Origin: JBFLYH01 sp964630235
GTDB lineage: Bacteria; Oederibacteriota; JAAXVQ01; JAUVAV01
Direction: 5' to 3'
DNA: 64,000 nt
NCBI GenBank assembly: GCA_964630235.1
Contig: CAZVUO010000005.1
Location: forward strand, 186,001-250,000
The translations under genes were made by a program, and so were the position numbers. The notes under the pieces are model-generated. The model was not told where the DNA came from. It saw nothing but the letters and a program-made list of their open reading frames with translations, and searched no databases. This document shows positions 1 to 8,741 of this stretch, piece after piece. Position 1 is the stretch's first letter. Each line of letters begins with the position of its first letter.

Positions 1-2
1 GA

Positions 3-266
3 GCGGCGCCTCGCATTCGCGTGGTCTACGGGCCAACGGAAGAAACGTTCTTGTGGAATGACATGCTGGAAGTGCTGTTTCCAGGCCAGCGCCACGCATT
101 AGAGAATTTGACCCTTGATCTGGATGCTTCCACCCACCGGCCGGTACGGATACAAGCCGGCGTGGCCGTGCGGGTGGAAGGCGAACTCAAGGCCCGCGGC
201 ACCGTGACGCAGGTATTTTACGAACCCGGCGCGGATGTCCAGGTCTGGCTGGAAGGATTGCGCTGA
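3..266 (+). CDS. C-terminal end of an unidentified protein (5' truncated)
   Basis: An open frame enters from the left edge and stops one base before the miaB ATG. About 87 residues are visible, with no motif I recognise, no membrane segment and no cysteines. A GTG at position 21 could in principle be a start, but nothing resembling a ribosome binding site precedes it, so I read this as the tail of a longer gene. The one-base gap to miaB suggests co-transcription. Function unknown. Confidence 0.5.
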   Translation, partial: AAPRIRVVYGPTEETFLWNDMLEVLFPGQRHALENLTLDLDASTHRPVRIQAGVAVRVEGELKARGTVTQVFYEPGADVQVWLEGLR

Positions 267-267
267 A

Positions 268-1590
268 ATGAGGTCTTTCTATCTTCACACCCTGGGCTGT
301 CAGATGAACGCGTACGACAGCGAACGGGTGGCTGGCGCGCTGCTGGCCCAGGGGTGGCGGGAGGCCCGTGAACCGGAACAGGCGGACCTGCTGCTGATCA
401 ACACCTGCACGGTCCGGCAGTTGGCCGAGCACAAGGCTTTTTCACTGATCGGCCGCTGGGCGCAGCTGAAAGCCGAGCAGCCGGACCGGATCATCGGCAT
501 GCTGGGCTGTCTGGCGCAGGATATGGGGGCCGAGGCGTTTCGGCGCGCTCCGGCTCTGGACTTTCTCGCCGGGCCCCGGGCCCTCACCGAAGTGCCGGCC
601 CTGGCGGAGCGCGCCCGTTGCGTGCCGCGCCAAGCTGAACTGTCGGTCCGGCCTTTCGGCGCGGGCACCGCGGCCGCTGCCGGCTCTCGCCGTATATCTG
701 CCTACGTGGCGGTCATGGAGGGCTGTGATCAGGGATGCACGTATTGCGCCGTGCCGAGGTCGCGCGGGCGTGAAAAATCACGTCCGATGGAGGATATTCT
801 GGCCGAAGTGAAACGGCGCATTGCCTCCGGAAGCCGGGAGATCGTTTTGCTCGCCCAGAATATCACCCGCTACGGATTCGACCTCACGAACGGCGAACAG
901 CTTGCCTCGCTGCTGGCTCGCGTCGCGGAGACGCCGGGTTTGTTGCGCCTGCGTTTTCTCACCGGGCATCCGGCCGCGTTCGGGGATCGCATGCTGCAGG
1001 CGTGGCGGGAACTCCCGCCGCTCTGTGAATCTTTGCATCTGCCGCTGCAGTCCGGTTCGAACGCGGTTCTGCGCGCCATGCGCCGCGGGTACTCCGCGGA
1101 ATATTTCCTGCGCCTGGTGGAGCGTCTCAAGGCCGCGGTGCCGGAACTGGCCCTGACCTCGGACCTGATCGTGGGTTTCCCCGGTGAAACCGACGCGGAT
1201 TTCCAGGCCACCCTGGAAATGGTGGAACGCTGCGATTTCGATTCCGCGTTTTGTTTCAAATATTCACCGCGGCGTCAAACGCCGGCCGCGGCGTATCCCG
1301 GCCAAATACCCGAAAAGGTGAAATCCGCCCGCCTCGACGAACTCATGCAGCGGGTGGAAATCCGGGCCAAGGTGAAAAAAGCGGCTTGGGTCGGCCGACG
1401 GCTTCCCGTCCTGTTCGAAGGCGCCGATGCGGATAACGGTCAGTCCATGCGGGGCCGGACCCGCCAGAATCATTTGGTGCACGTTCCAGGTTCTCCGGAT
1501 TTGATCGGGCGGGAAATGGAAGTGGAGATCACCGCGGCCGGGCACTGGTCGCTCAGCGGTCAACTCCCGTCTGACGGAGGGATCCAGTGA
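268..1590 (+). CDS. miaB: tRNA-2-methylthio-N6-dimethylallyladenosine synthase MiaB
   Basis: Radical-SAM methylthiotransferase that adds the 2-methylthio group to i6A37 of tRNAs. The 440-residue length is normal for the family. The N-terminal UPF0004 domain carries three conserved cysteines (about C11, C47, C81) for the auxiliary [4Fe-4S] cluster. The radical-SAM cluster motif CDQGCTYC lies at residues 153-160 and is followed by the RSRGRE segment typical of MiaB. A TRAM-like RNA-binding tail closes the protein. I chose the ATG at 268 because it gives the classical start into LGCQMNAYDSE; an upstream in-frame codon would overlap the preceding gene. The stop overlaps the next gene's GTG. The partner gene miaA, which makes the substrate, is at 34271. 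Mtab or RimO paralogues are less likely given the motif set. Confidence 0.93.
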   Translation: MRSFYLHTLGCQMNAYDSERVAGALLAQGWREAREPEQADLLLINTCTVRQLAEHKAFSLIGRWAQLKAEQPDRIIGMLGCLAQDMGAEAFRRAPALDFLAGPRALTEVPALAERARCVPRQAELSVRPFGAGTAAAAGSRRISAYVAVMEGCDQGCTYCAVPRSRGREKSRPMEDILAEVKRRIASGSREIVLLAQNITRYGFDLTNGEQLASLLARVAETPGLLRLRFLTGHPAAFGDRMLQAWRELPPLCESLHLPLQSGSNAVLRAMRRGYSAEYFLRLVERLKAAVPELALTSDLIVGFPGETDADFQATLEMVERCDFDSAFCFKYSPRRQTPAAAYPGQIPEKVKSARLDELMQRVEIRAKVKKAAWVGRRLPVLFEGADADNGQSMRGRTRQNHLVHVPGSPDLIGREMEVEITAAGHWSLSGQLPSDGGIQ

Positions 1591-2630
1591 AGGGCCGGGG
1601 AAGGTGGACCCTCTGCCTGGCCGGCCTCCTGCTGACCGGGTGGACAGGCTCGGTCCTCCTCGCGGCCGAGGACGAGCAGGCCGCCTACCGGCAAGCGACG
1701 GCCTGGTTCAACCAGGGGGAATGGGAAAAAGCGCGCGACGCTTTCGCCCAACTCGCCCAGCTGTTTCCGAAATCCACCTGGCAACCCGCCATTCAGTTGC
1801 GCCTGGCTGACCTGGAATCCGATGCCCGCAAAGCCGTGGAACAGTACCGCCTGGTGCTGCGGCAGTGGCCCGGGAGCGAGTGGGCGCTGGATGCAAAATG
1901 GGCCCTGGCGCAGACTTTGTTTGTCCTGGGTGACCTGGCCCCCGCGTTGACGGAGCTCGATGCCTTGGGGCCGGAGAGCGGCGGCCGTTACCCGCACGCC
2001 CTCTATCTCGCCGGTTTGTGCCGGTTGCAAATGCAGAAGTACGGCGAAGCAAAATCCTCGTTTAACGACGTTCTCTCCCAATCCGACGCATCGGACTGGG
2101 CTGGTCCCAGCTTGGTGGGACTGGCGGAGGCGGAACTGGGGCTGAAGAACGCGCCTGCGGCCCTGAACGCCCTTGACCGCTATCTGAAGGAGTATCCTCA
2201 GGGGGATTTTGCCGCGCGGGCGCTCGCGGTCAAAGCCCGGGCAGCGGAAAGCCAGGGAGGCACGCAGGCCAGCCGGGGGATCCTGCAGGATTTACTGGCC
2301 CGTTACGCGGAAAGCGATGAGGCTGAGCAGATCCGGCCTCGTTTGTCCGCGCTCCCGGTGAAGCCAGGAGAGGCGCAGACCGGAAAATATACCGTGCAGG
2401 TGGGGGCTTTTTCCAGAGCCGATTACGCCCAGACGCTGGTGGAGCGCTTGCGTAAAAAAGGCTATAACGCTTATCTGCTCGAAAGCCAGCAGGGGGAAGA
2501 GGTTTACCACCAGGTGCGCGTCGGCCAGTATGCCTCCAAAGAATTCGCGCAAAAGATCGGCGAGAAACTGGCGCGCAGCGAAAAACTCCCCTATCTGGTC
2601 ATTCCCTATGCGCCGAACACAAAAAAGTAG
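1587..2630 (+). CDS. exported TPR protein with C-terminal SPOR domain
   Basis: A 347-residue protein with an N-terminal signal peptide (hydrophobic stretch about residues 8-26, Ala-rich cleavage region). Several tetratricopeptide-like helices follow over residues 30-250, resembling the CpoB/YbgF and BamD type of repeat. Residues about 266-340 form a SPOR domain, seen as YTVQVGAFS followed by a later VRVGQY. SPOR domains bind denuded peptidoglycan glycan strands, typically at the division site. The protein is therefore probably periplasmic and involved in septal wall or envelope maintenance. It starts on GTG within the miaB stop (GTGA overlap), indicating translational coupling. The exact role is not known. 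Confidence 0.8.
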   Translation: MKGRGRWTLCLAGLLLTGWTGSVLLAAEDEQAAYRQATAWFNQGEWEKARDAFAQLAQLFPKSTWQPAIQLRLADLESDARKAVEQYRLVLRQWPGSEWALDAKWALAQTLFVLGDLAPALTELDALGPESGGRYPHALYLAGLCRLQMQKYGEAKSSFNDVLSQSDASDWAGPSLVGLAEAELGLKNAPAALNALDRYLKEYPQGDFAARALAVKARAAESQGGTQASRGILQDLLARYAESDEAEQIRPRLSALPVKPGEAQTGKYTVQVGAFSRADYAQTLVERLRKKGYNAYLLESQQGEEVYHQVRVGQYASKEFAQKIGEKLARSEKLPYLVIPYAPNTKK

Positions 2631-2641
2631 CGTTGTCTGAC

Positions 2642-5464
2642 ATGAATCCCGAAAATCCCCCCAGCCAGATCGAGTCTCCCGAAGCCACACCCCAAGGAGC
2701 ACCACAGCCGGACCAGAAAGCCGAACCCAAAGGGGATGAATCATCCCGCGGCCAGACGCGGGATGTGCAAATATCATCCCCCGAAGCCATACCAGCGGTA
2801 TCCACGCAGTCACTCCCCGGGCAGATGGCGAAGGGGGATAAAACCACCCCCATGATGCAGCAGTACCAGAGGATCAAGGCCGGACATCCCGATGCCTTGC
2901 TGCTGTTCAGGCTGGGGGATTTTTACGAGCTCTTCGGCGCCGACGCGCAGGAAGCGTCCAAGCTTCTGGAGATCACGCTGACCGCCCGCACCGTGGGTGA
3001 AGGCCGCAGCACCAAGATCCCCATGTGCGGGGTGCCGCATCACGCGGCCGACGCTTACATCAACCGGCTGTTGAAAAACGGCCGCAAAGTCGCGATCGTG
3101 GAGCAGATGGAGGACCCGCGTAAAGCCAAGGGCATGGTCAAACGCGAGCTCGTCCGCATCATCACGCCTGGGACCGTGCTGGCGCCGGAAGCACTGGAAG
3201 CCAGACGGAATAACTACCTGGCCGCTCTTTCCGGCACCCAGGGCCGTTACGGGTTGGCCGTGGCTGAATTGACGACCGGAGAGTTTCAGACCATCGAATT
3301 CAACGGGGAACGGGCTTGGCTGGACCTGCTGTTGGAACTGGGACGGCTGCAGCCCGCGGAGATTCTTCTGCCGGATGATTGGGATGACGCGTCGCGCCGG
3401 CAATTGATCTCGGAATATGCGACCACGTTGACGGATCTACCGGGCTATCGGTTCGATCCGGACGCCGGCAGAAGCCAGCTGCTGGAATTTTTTCACCTGT
3501 TGTCCCTGGATGGTTTCGGTTTGACCGGGTACGGACCCGGCCTGGGTTCGGCAGCCGCGGCCTTGTTCTACCTTTCGGACACCCAGCGGGGCAGTTTGCA
3601 TCACATCCGCAAACTCGCGCCCTATGCGCTGGCCACGCATATGCTGTTGGACGAGACCACGATCCGCAATCTGGAGCTGGTCAGCAATCTTGGAGACGGG
3701 TCCCGGCGGAACACCCTGCTGGAGGTGTTGGATCATTGCTGCACGGCCATGGGATCGCGCAAACTGCGGCAGTGGCTTCTTCGGCCGCTGCTGGACCTCG
3801 GGCAGATCCGCGCACGGCAGGATGCCGTGGCCGAGCTGGCGGAAAAGGGAACCCTTCGGCAGGCGTTGGCGGCTCTTTTGAACCGCATGCACGATCTGGA
3901 GCGGTTGGCCGGCCGGGTGGGAACCCAATCCGCTTCGCCCCGAGACCTCTCCGCCTTGGCCGCGACCCTGCGGACACTGCCTGAACTCAAGCAAATCCTC
4001 CTGCCGGCAGGGTCCGGACTTTTAGCCGGTTTGGCCCGGGATCTGCCCGAATGCCGCTCCGTGGCGGAACTGCTCGGCCGGGCTTTGGTGGATCAGCCTC
4101 CCTTGTCTTTCAAGGAGGGCGGGTTGATCCGGGCCGGCTATCACGCCCAGGTGGACGAACTGCGGGGCCTGACCCAGTCGGGGCGCAGCACCATCGCCGG
4201 TTTGCAGGCCCGCGAGCGGGAGCAGACCGGCATTGCCAGCCTGAAAGTGGAATACAACCAGGTTTTCGGCTACTATTTTGAAGTTTCCAAGGCCAATGCC
4301 AAATTGGTGCCCGGCCATTACCAGCGCAAGCAGACCCTGGTGAATTCCGAACGCTATACCACGCCGGAGCTCCAGGAATACGAGCAAAAGGTCGTGGGCG
4401 CGCAGGACCAGCTCATGGCCCTGGAAGAGGAACTCTTTCTCGACCTGAGGCGTCAAGTGGGCGGCCAATTGCCCGAGATCCAGCTGGCCGCGTCGGAAAT
4501 CGCCCAGCTGGACGCGCTGCTCTCCCTGGCGGAGTGCGGACTGCGGCATTGCTATTGCAGACCCCGGGTGGATGACCAGGATATCCTGGAGATCCAGGAC
4601 GGCCGGCATCCGGTCGTGGAACTGCTGACCTCGGATAAATTTGTTCCCAACAGCGCGCTGCTTGACAAAGACCAGAACAAAGTGCTGATCATCACCGGCC
4701 CCAATATGGCGGGCAAGTCCACTTATTTGCGCCAAACAGCCTTGATCGTGATTATGGCCCAGATCGGGAGCCTGGTCCCCGCTTCCGCGGCCCGTATCGG
4801 GCTCGTGGACCGGGTTTTCACCCGGGTCGGCGCGGCGGATAATCTGGCCCGCGGGCAGAGCACGTTCATGGTGGAAATGAACGAAACGGCCAATATTTTG
4901 CACAACGCGAGCCCGCGTGCACTGGTCATTTTGGATGAAGTGGGGCGGGGAACCAGCACCTTCGACGGCGTGTCCATTGCCTGGGCCGTGGCGGAATATT
5001 TGCACGACCGCGTGGACGCCAAGACTCTTTTTGCCACCCACTACTATGAACTGACCGAACTGCCCTTATCCAAGGCTCAGATCAAAAATTTCAATATCGC
5101 CGTGCGGGAATGGAAGGAGCAGATCATCTTTTTGCGCAAGATCGTGGCCGGAAGCGCGGACCGTTCCTACGGCATCCAAGTGGCCCGCCTGGCAGGTTTG
5201 CCGCCCGAGGTCATCAGCCGTGCGCAGGAAGTGCTGGCCAACCTGGAGAAAGCCAATTATACCGAGGCAGGGTCCTCCCGTCTGGCGGAACACGCGGGGG
5301 GCAATGGGCCGGCCAGCGGGCAGATGGGCCTGTTCGAAGAACATCCGGGCCGGGAGCTGGCCCGGTGGATCGCCGACCTTGATCCGGAGAGCATGACGCC
5401 GCTGGAAGCGCTGAACGCCCTGGCCGCCTTGAAGCGCAAACTCGAGACCGAAACGCATGGATAG
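2642..5464 (+). CDS. mutS: DNA mismatch repair protein MutS
   Basis: Recognises base mismatches and small loops and recruits MutL. The mismatch-binding domain has the Phe-x-Glu motif in GDFYELF; the ATPase has Walker A GPNMAGKST near residue 686, Walker B LVILDEVGRGTSTFDG and the LFATHYYEL signature. At 940 residues it is longer than usual (roughly 850-880), because about 60 Pro/Glu/Ser/Gln-rich residues precede the conserved TPMMQQY start. The start is uncertain: TTG 2633, ATG 2642, ATG 2825 and ATG 2852 are all in frame and none has a strong ribosome binding site. The extra segment holds a nested DNA palindrome (listed separately). The gene overlaps the following transporter by 8 bases. MutL is encoded at 32391, not next to mutS. 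Confidence 0.95.
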   Translation: MNPENPPSQIESPEATPQGAPQPDQKAEPKGDESSRGQTRDVQISSPEAIPAVSTQSLPGQMAKGDKTTPMMQQYQRIKAGHPDALLLFRLGDFYELFGADAQEASKLLEITLTARTVGEGRSTKIPMCGVPHHAADAYINRLLKNGRKVAIVEQMEDPRKAKGMVKRELVRIITPGTVLAPEALEARRNNYLAALSGTQGRYGLAVAELTTGEFQTIEFNGERAWLDLLLELGRLQPAEILLPDDWDDASRRQLISEYATTLTDLPGYRFDPDAGRSQLLEFFHLLSLDGFGLTGYGPGLGSAAAALFYLSDTQRGSLHHIRKLAPYALATHMLLDETTIRNLELVSNLGDGSRRNTLLEVLDHCCTAMGSRKLRQWLLRPLLDLGQIRARQDAVAELAEKGTLRQALAALLNRMHDLERLAGRVGTQSASPRDLSALAATLRTLPELKQILLPAGSGLLAGLARDLPECRSVAELLGRALVDQPPLSFKEGGLIRAGYHAQVDELRGLTQSGRSTIAGLQAREREQTGIASLKVEYNQVFGYYFEVSKANAKLVPGHYQRKQTLVNSERYTTPELQEYEQKVVGAQDQLMALEEELFLDLRRQVGGQLPEIQLAASEIAQLDALLSLAECGLRHCYCRPRVDDQDILEIQDGRHPVVELLTSDKFVPNSALLDKDQNKVLIITGPNMAGKSTYLRQTALIVIMAQIGSLVPASAARIGLVDRVFTRVGAADNLARGQSTFMVEMNETANILHNASPRALVILDEVGRGTSTFDGVSIAWAVAEYLHDRVDAKTLFATHYYELTELPLSKAQIKNFNIAVREWKEQIIFLRKIVAGSADRSYGIQVARLAGLPPEVISRAQEVLANLEKANYTEAGSSRLAEHAGGNGPASGQMGLFEEHPGRELARWIADLDPESMTPLEALNALAALKRKLETETHG
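2732..2781. repeat. nested palindrome in the 5' extension of mutS
   Basis: CATCCCGCG at 2742-2750 and CGCGGGATG at 2757-2765 form a perfect nine-base inverted repeat with a six-base loop. Outside it GGGGATG (2732-2738) pairs with CATCCCC (2775-2781). Flanking it are two 14-base near-identical direct copies (2678-2691 and 2780-2793, one mismatch) spaced 102 bases, which encode SPEATP and SPEAIP. The structure looks like a REP-type element absorbed into, or lying just before, the mutS reading frame. Confidence 0.6.
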
Positions 5465-6707
5465 CTGGCGGGGATTGCTGGGGCGCTTCGGCGGTTATGG
5501 CTTTTTCAAAGAGCTCGTATTCTTCGAACCGTTTCTGATACTGTTTCTGCGAAAGCAAGGCCTGTCTTTCTTTGCCATTGGCGTGCTCATTGCCGTTCGC
5601 GAGCTGACCACGACCCTGACTGAAATTCCTACCGGTGTCGCGGCGGATCTGTGGGGCAGGCGCAGGGCTCTGGTGGCCTCTTTTATCAGCTTCATCCTCA
5701 GCTTCCTGTTTTTCTACGCCAGTTCTACGTTTGCCGGTTTTTTACTGGCCATGATCTGGTTCGGGCTGGGCGAGGCCTTTCGCTCCGGCACCCACAAGGC
5801 GATGATTTTGGAGTATCTGGATCTCCGCCCTGAAACCGCGCCCAAATCGGTAACCGCGTTTGCTTATGTCCGCTCCTGGTCGCAGATCGGCGCCGCGCTG
5901 TCCGCGGTTCTGGCCTCGGCGTTTGTTTTCTGGCAAAGCAGTTACCGGGTGGTGTTTTTCGCGAGCGTCTGGCCGTATATTTTGGGCGGGCTGTTGGTTT
6001 TGACGTATCCGCGCGCGCTGGACGGCCCGCGGCCGTCGCGGGCGACCTGGAAAGAGTATTGGGGATTTACAGTCGAATCCACACGGCATTGGCTGCAACA
6101 GCCCGCGCTGCGGCTGGCCCTCATCAATAGTGCCCTGGACAAAACCCTCTACAAAGTCAGCAAGGACTACCTGCAGCCGGTTATTTCTGCCAGCGCCTTG
6201 CTGCTGCTCCCGTTTTTGCCCCGGCTCCTCCCGCAAGCTTCTGAGCAGCAGACGGTCGCCGTGGCCGTGGCCTTGATTTATCTGGGCCTCTACCTGGGCA
6301 GTGCCTGGGCATCCAGCCAGAGCGATCGCTGGGAATACTACCTGGGAGGAGAACCTCGGGCCCTCAATCTCACCTATCTGGGATACCTGGCGGCTTTTCT
6401 GCTGGCGCTGGCGGCCATGCCGCTTCACGCCTGGTGGGTGGTGGTGATCGGTTTTTGGCTGATCAGCGCGCTGCAAAATGCCCGCCGTCCCATGATGCTC
6501 TCGTATCTGGGAGGGTACATGGGACGCACGGAGCGCGCGACCATGTTGTCCGTGGAAACCGTTCTGCAAACCCTGATGACCATGGTCTTGGCGCCCCTGA
6601 TCGGGGCCGTGGTGGATGCGTATGGGCTGTCCGGGATGTTTGCCGCCGGATTGGTTCTCTTCGGCGCCGCGGGCGTGATCGTGCGTCTGCGGCAGCCGGG
6701 TGCATAA
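5457..6707 (+). CDS. major facilitator superfamily transporter
   Basis: A 416-residue membrane protein with about twelve hydrophobic segments. The loop between helices 2 and 3 has the MFS motif A shape (GVAADLWGRRRAL, about residues 60-72). It resembles the multidrug or unknown-substrate MFS proteins, and no substrate can be read from the sequence. The ATG overlaps the end of mutS by 8 bases, so it is probably translated from the same message. A small hairpin follows before the convergent rubrerythrin-like gene. Confidence 0.85.
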   Translation: MDSWRGLLGRFGGYGFFKELVFFEPFLILFLRKQGLSFFAIGVLIAVRELTTTLTEIPTGVAADLWGRRRALVASFISFILSFLFFYASSTFAGFLLAMIWFGLGEAFRSGTHKAMILEYLDLRPETAPKSVTAFAYVRSWSQIGAALSAVLASAFVFWQSSYRVVFFASVWPYILGGLLVLTYPRALDGPRPSRATWKEYWGFTVESTRHWLQQPALRLALINSALDKTLYKVSKDYLQPVISASALLLLPFLPRLLPQASEQQTVAVAVALIYLGLYLGSAWASSQSDRWEYYLGGEPRALNLTYLGYLAAFLLALAAMPLHAWWVVVIGFWLISALQNARRPMMLSYLGGYMGRTERATMLSVETVLQTLMTMVLAPLIGAVVDAYGLSGMFAAGLVLFGAAGVIVRLRQPGA

Positions 6708-6788
6708 GAGTGTACCGCCGCTTTTCCCGCCTTGTTTGAAAGACCGCCAAAAACCCGCACACCTTCATTTGGCAGCCTGTTACCCTTG

Positions 6789-6805
6789 AAAAACCCCCGG
6801 TTTTT
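6789..6805. terminator. short bidirectional hairpin between convergent operons
   Basis: AAAAACC, a CCC loop and GGTTTTT form a seven-base stem with a T-run on either strand. It lies between the end of the MFS gene (+) and the end of the 24-gene hydrogenase run (-), the expected place for a shared terminator. The stem is mostly A-T, so strength is uncertain. Confidence 0.45.
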
Positions 6806-6827
6806 CCGGGCGCATTTACCGTGCCGG

Positions 6828-7310
6828 TTAATTTTTTCGCCCGCCCAACCGCGATTTCAGGTCCAAGAGCGCCAGAAAATGTTTCCGTTCCTCGGCGATG
6901 ATGGCGTCAAGGGGGTTCTCGCGCCGGACAAGGGTCAGCTGGCGGAGTTCCTGGTAAAAGTGGATGGAATCCAGTTCGCGCTGGAGCGCGAATTCGATCG
7001 CCGCAAGCGGATCGCCGGCCGCGGTCCGGGAGGCGCTTTCGCGGGATGGAAAGATGACGTTGTTCACGAAGGCGCTGATGTACTCCAGCGTTTCCCGCGG
7101 ATAGCTCTCAGAGGAGGGGTGTTCTGTCAACTGGGAGAGCAGACCGGAAAAAATCTCGCGGTGCTTCACTTCCTCGTCCGCCAGATGGATGAAAAGGCTG
7201 GACGCTTCCGTGACGTTCGCCTGACTGGCTGCGAGGCGGTAAAACGCCTCGCCGTTGGCTTCAATGGTCATGGCGGCGGTTACGATTTCCTGCGGGCTGA
7301 GCACGTTCAT
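6828..7310 (-). CDS. rubrerythrin-type ferritin-like diiron protein
   Basis: A 160-residue four-helix protein with paired diiron ligands: a Glu in the first helix (TIEANGEAFY), DEEVKH giving E47-x-x-H50, a Glu in the third helix (FALQRELD) and EERKH in the fourth. No rubredoxin domain is fused, so it belongs to the short rubrerythrin-like/ferritin-like group that reduces peroxide or binds iron. It is the last gene of the hydrogenase run, 21 bases after the protease gene. It may protect the oxygen-sensitive enzyme or handle iron; that is inference from position. Confidence 0.8.
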   Translation of the reverse strand: MNVLSPQEIVTAAMTIEANGEAFYRLAASQANVTEASSLFIHLADEEVKHREIFSGLLSQLTEHPSSESYPRETLEYISAFVNNVIFPSRESASRTAAGDPLAAIEFALQRELDSIHFYQELRQLTLVRRENPLDAIIAEERKHFLALLDLKSRLGGRKN

Positions 7311-7331
7311 GGCGTTCCTCCTAGACGGTAT

Positions 7332-7817
7332 TTAAGTCCTGAATCCCCGCAGGCAGTGAACCAATTGGTCCACGGTATCGGCCACTGCCGGACTTAGAGC
7401 GGGTTCCCATTCCAGGGACGCTGGCTGAATGGCGAGCAGATGGATGCGCGCCTGGGGCAGGCGTTCAGCCCAATATGCTGCCACCAAATCCAGAGACAGC
7501 GCGTGCGTGGAGAGGCTGAAGGCCGCAGTGTCGCGCGGTTCCAGCAGCTGCACGGCGCCGGGCCGGCCGCCCCAATCCGCGGCATCCACCAGGAACACCG
7601 TATCCGGACCGCTGGCCACGACTTTTTCCAGGTGATTTTCGGGCGCCACGCCCGCGTTCACGGTCTGCCAGCCTTGGCTGGCCAGCCGCAAGATGAAGGC
7701 TGGGCCGGCGCCATCGTCGCCGCGCTGGGTGTTGCCAATGCCGACCCAGCACACCTTGCCTAAGAGCCGGGGGGCCAGTTCGCGCTCCCAAAAGCGGAGC
7801 AAAGGATCAGACGGCAA
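7332..7817 (-). CDS. hycI: hydrogenase maturation protease, HycI family
   Basis: A 161-residue nickel-dependent endopeptidase that trims the C-terminus of the [NiFe] large subunit after nickel insertion. Visible family features are GIGNTQRGDDGAG near residues 26-38 (with the metal-binding Asp), AGVAPEN, the VDAADWG segment and STHALSL. The AP-E-N and STHALSL patterns point to the HycI branch, which serves group 4 large subunits, rather than the HyaD/HybD branch. The substrate should be the NuoD-like subunit encoded at 14261, which retains a 42-residue tail after its last nickel-binding motif. It overlaps the upstream ferredoxin gene by 11 bases. Confidence 0.9.
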   Translation of the reverse strand: MPSDPLLRFWERELAPRLLGKVCWVGIGNTQRGDDGAGPAFILRLASQGWQTVNAGVAPENHLEKVVASGPDTVFLVDAADWGGRPGAVQLLEPRDTAAFSLSTHALSLDLVAAYWAERLPQARIHLLAIQPASLEWEPALSPAVADTVDQLVHCLRGFRT

Positions 7818-8418
7818 GCGCGGTCGCCCGCCGGCAGCGGGGGCACTGGATCGTGAGATGCTGGCCGCGGTGGGGCGCGTCGGGGTCCGCGGCCACCGGG
7901 TCGGACACCACGGCCAATTCCTTGAGCGAAACCAGCATGAGCGTGGAATTCGCGTAGGTCAGGGGGCCTAAGCGCCGGATGATCCACTGCAACTGCGCCA
8001 CAGGCGCGATCACACAGCCGCAGGCTTCGCACAGCAGCAGGTCCTTCTCGACTTTTTCCTCGAAATCCTCGGGTTTGAACCCGGCAAAATCGAATTCATT
8101 GGTCAGGCGGATGCCTTTTTCCGTGGTACAGTACCGTTCGCACTGGCCGCAACAGATGCAGGAATCAAGATGCTGGACCAGCCGGCGCTTGGGCGGATGG
8201 CTGGCGGTGTCGTCCATGACGTCAATGCAGCGGGAGGGACAGACCTCCGCGCAGGCGCCGCACCCGATGCAGTCCGCCGACTGGTAGCGGGGACGCCCGC
8301 GAAAGGACGGCTGCGCGGTGTACGGAACCGCCGGGTAGCGGGTGGTGAACGGCGGTGAAAACAGGGCCTTGAGCGCGGTTTTCAGGATGCGGGGCTGCAG
8401 GAGGGCGGGAAGCTTCAT
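7807..8418 (-). CDS. NuoI/HycF/MbhN-like two-cluster ferredoxin subunit
   Basis: A 203-residue electron-transfer subunit with two [4Fe-4S] motifs, CIGCGACAEVCP and CICCGQCERYC. These would carry electrons to the proximal cluster of the NuoB-like subunit. Unlike plain NuoI it has a C-terminal extension with two further Cys pairs (CEACGC and CPRC) that may bind zinc or another cluster, as in some HycF-like proteins. Its start overlaps the mrpG-like gene (ATGA) and its end overlaps hycI. Expected on the cytoplasmic side of the membrane complex. Confidence 0.85.
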   Translation of the reverse strand: MKLPALLQPRILKTALKALFSPPFTTRYPAVPYTAQPSFRGRPRYQSADCIGCGACAEVCPSRCIDVMDDTASHPPKRRLVQHLDSCICCGQCERYCTTEKGIRLTNEFDFAGFKPEDFEEKVEKDLLLCEACGCVIAPVAQLQWIIRRLGPLTYANSTLMLVSLKELAVVSDPVAADPDAPHRGQHLTIQCPRCRRATALAV

Positions 8419-8741
8419 GATCTGTCCTCAACCAGGTCGTCCCGCATGCTGCGGTCCCAGAGCTTCACGCCCGCGGCGTGGGCACCTTTGGCCAGCGCGT
8501 CGGCCGCCGTGGGCGAGGTGATCAGGATAAAAACCAGGCACAGGGCGCTTTGCACCATGGCCGGCCACGAGTTGATCAAGAGCATCGTGCCGATGAGGAT
8601 CATGCACGTGCCCATGGTCACGCACTTGGTGGCCGCCTGCAGGCGGTTGTACAGGTCGGGCAGGCGGACCAGTCCCAGGCAGCCGATAAGGTCAAACAGC
8701 ACGCCGATGACCAGAGCGATCATACCGAGATTTCTACTCAT
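8415..8741 (-). CDS. mnhG: MrpG/MnhG-type antiporter subunit
   Basis: A 108-residue protein with three hydrophobic helices and the family signature GCLGLVRLPDLYNRLQAAT around residues 20-38. MrpG is a small subunit of Na+/H+ antiporters and corresponds to MbhC in archaeal membrane-bound hydrogenase. It overlaps the mrpF-like gene by 8 bases and the ferredoxin gene by 4, so the order MrpE-F-G-NuoI is translationally coupled. Confidence 0.88.
   Translation of the reverse strand: MSRNLGMIALVIGVLFDLIGCLGLVRLPDLYNRLQAATKCVTMGTCMILIGTMLLINSWPAMVQSALCLVFILITSPTAADALAKGAHAAGVKLWDRSMRDDLVEDRS

Noticed and set aside
6732..7397. 221-codon frame on the plus strand
   Set aside because: Antisense to the rubrerythrin-like gene, which has the full diiron ligand set.
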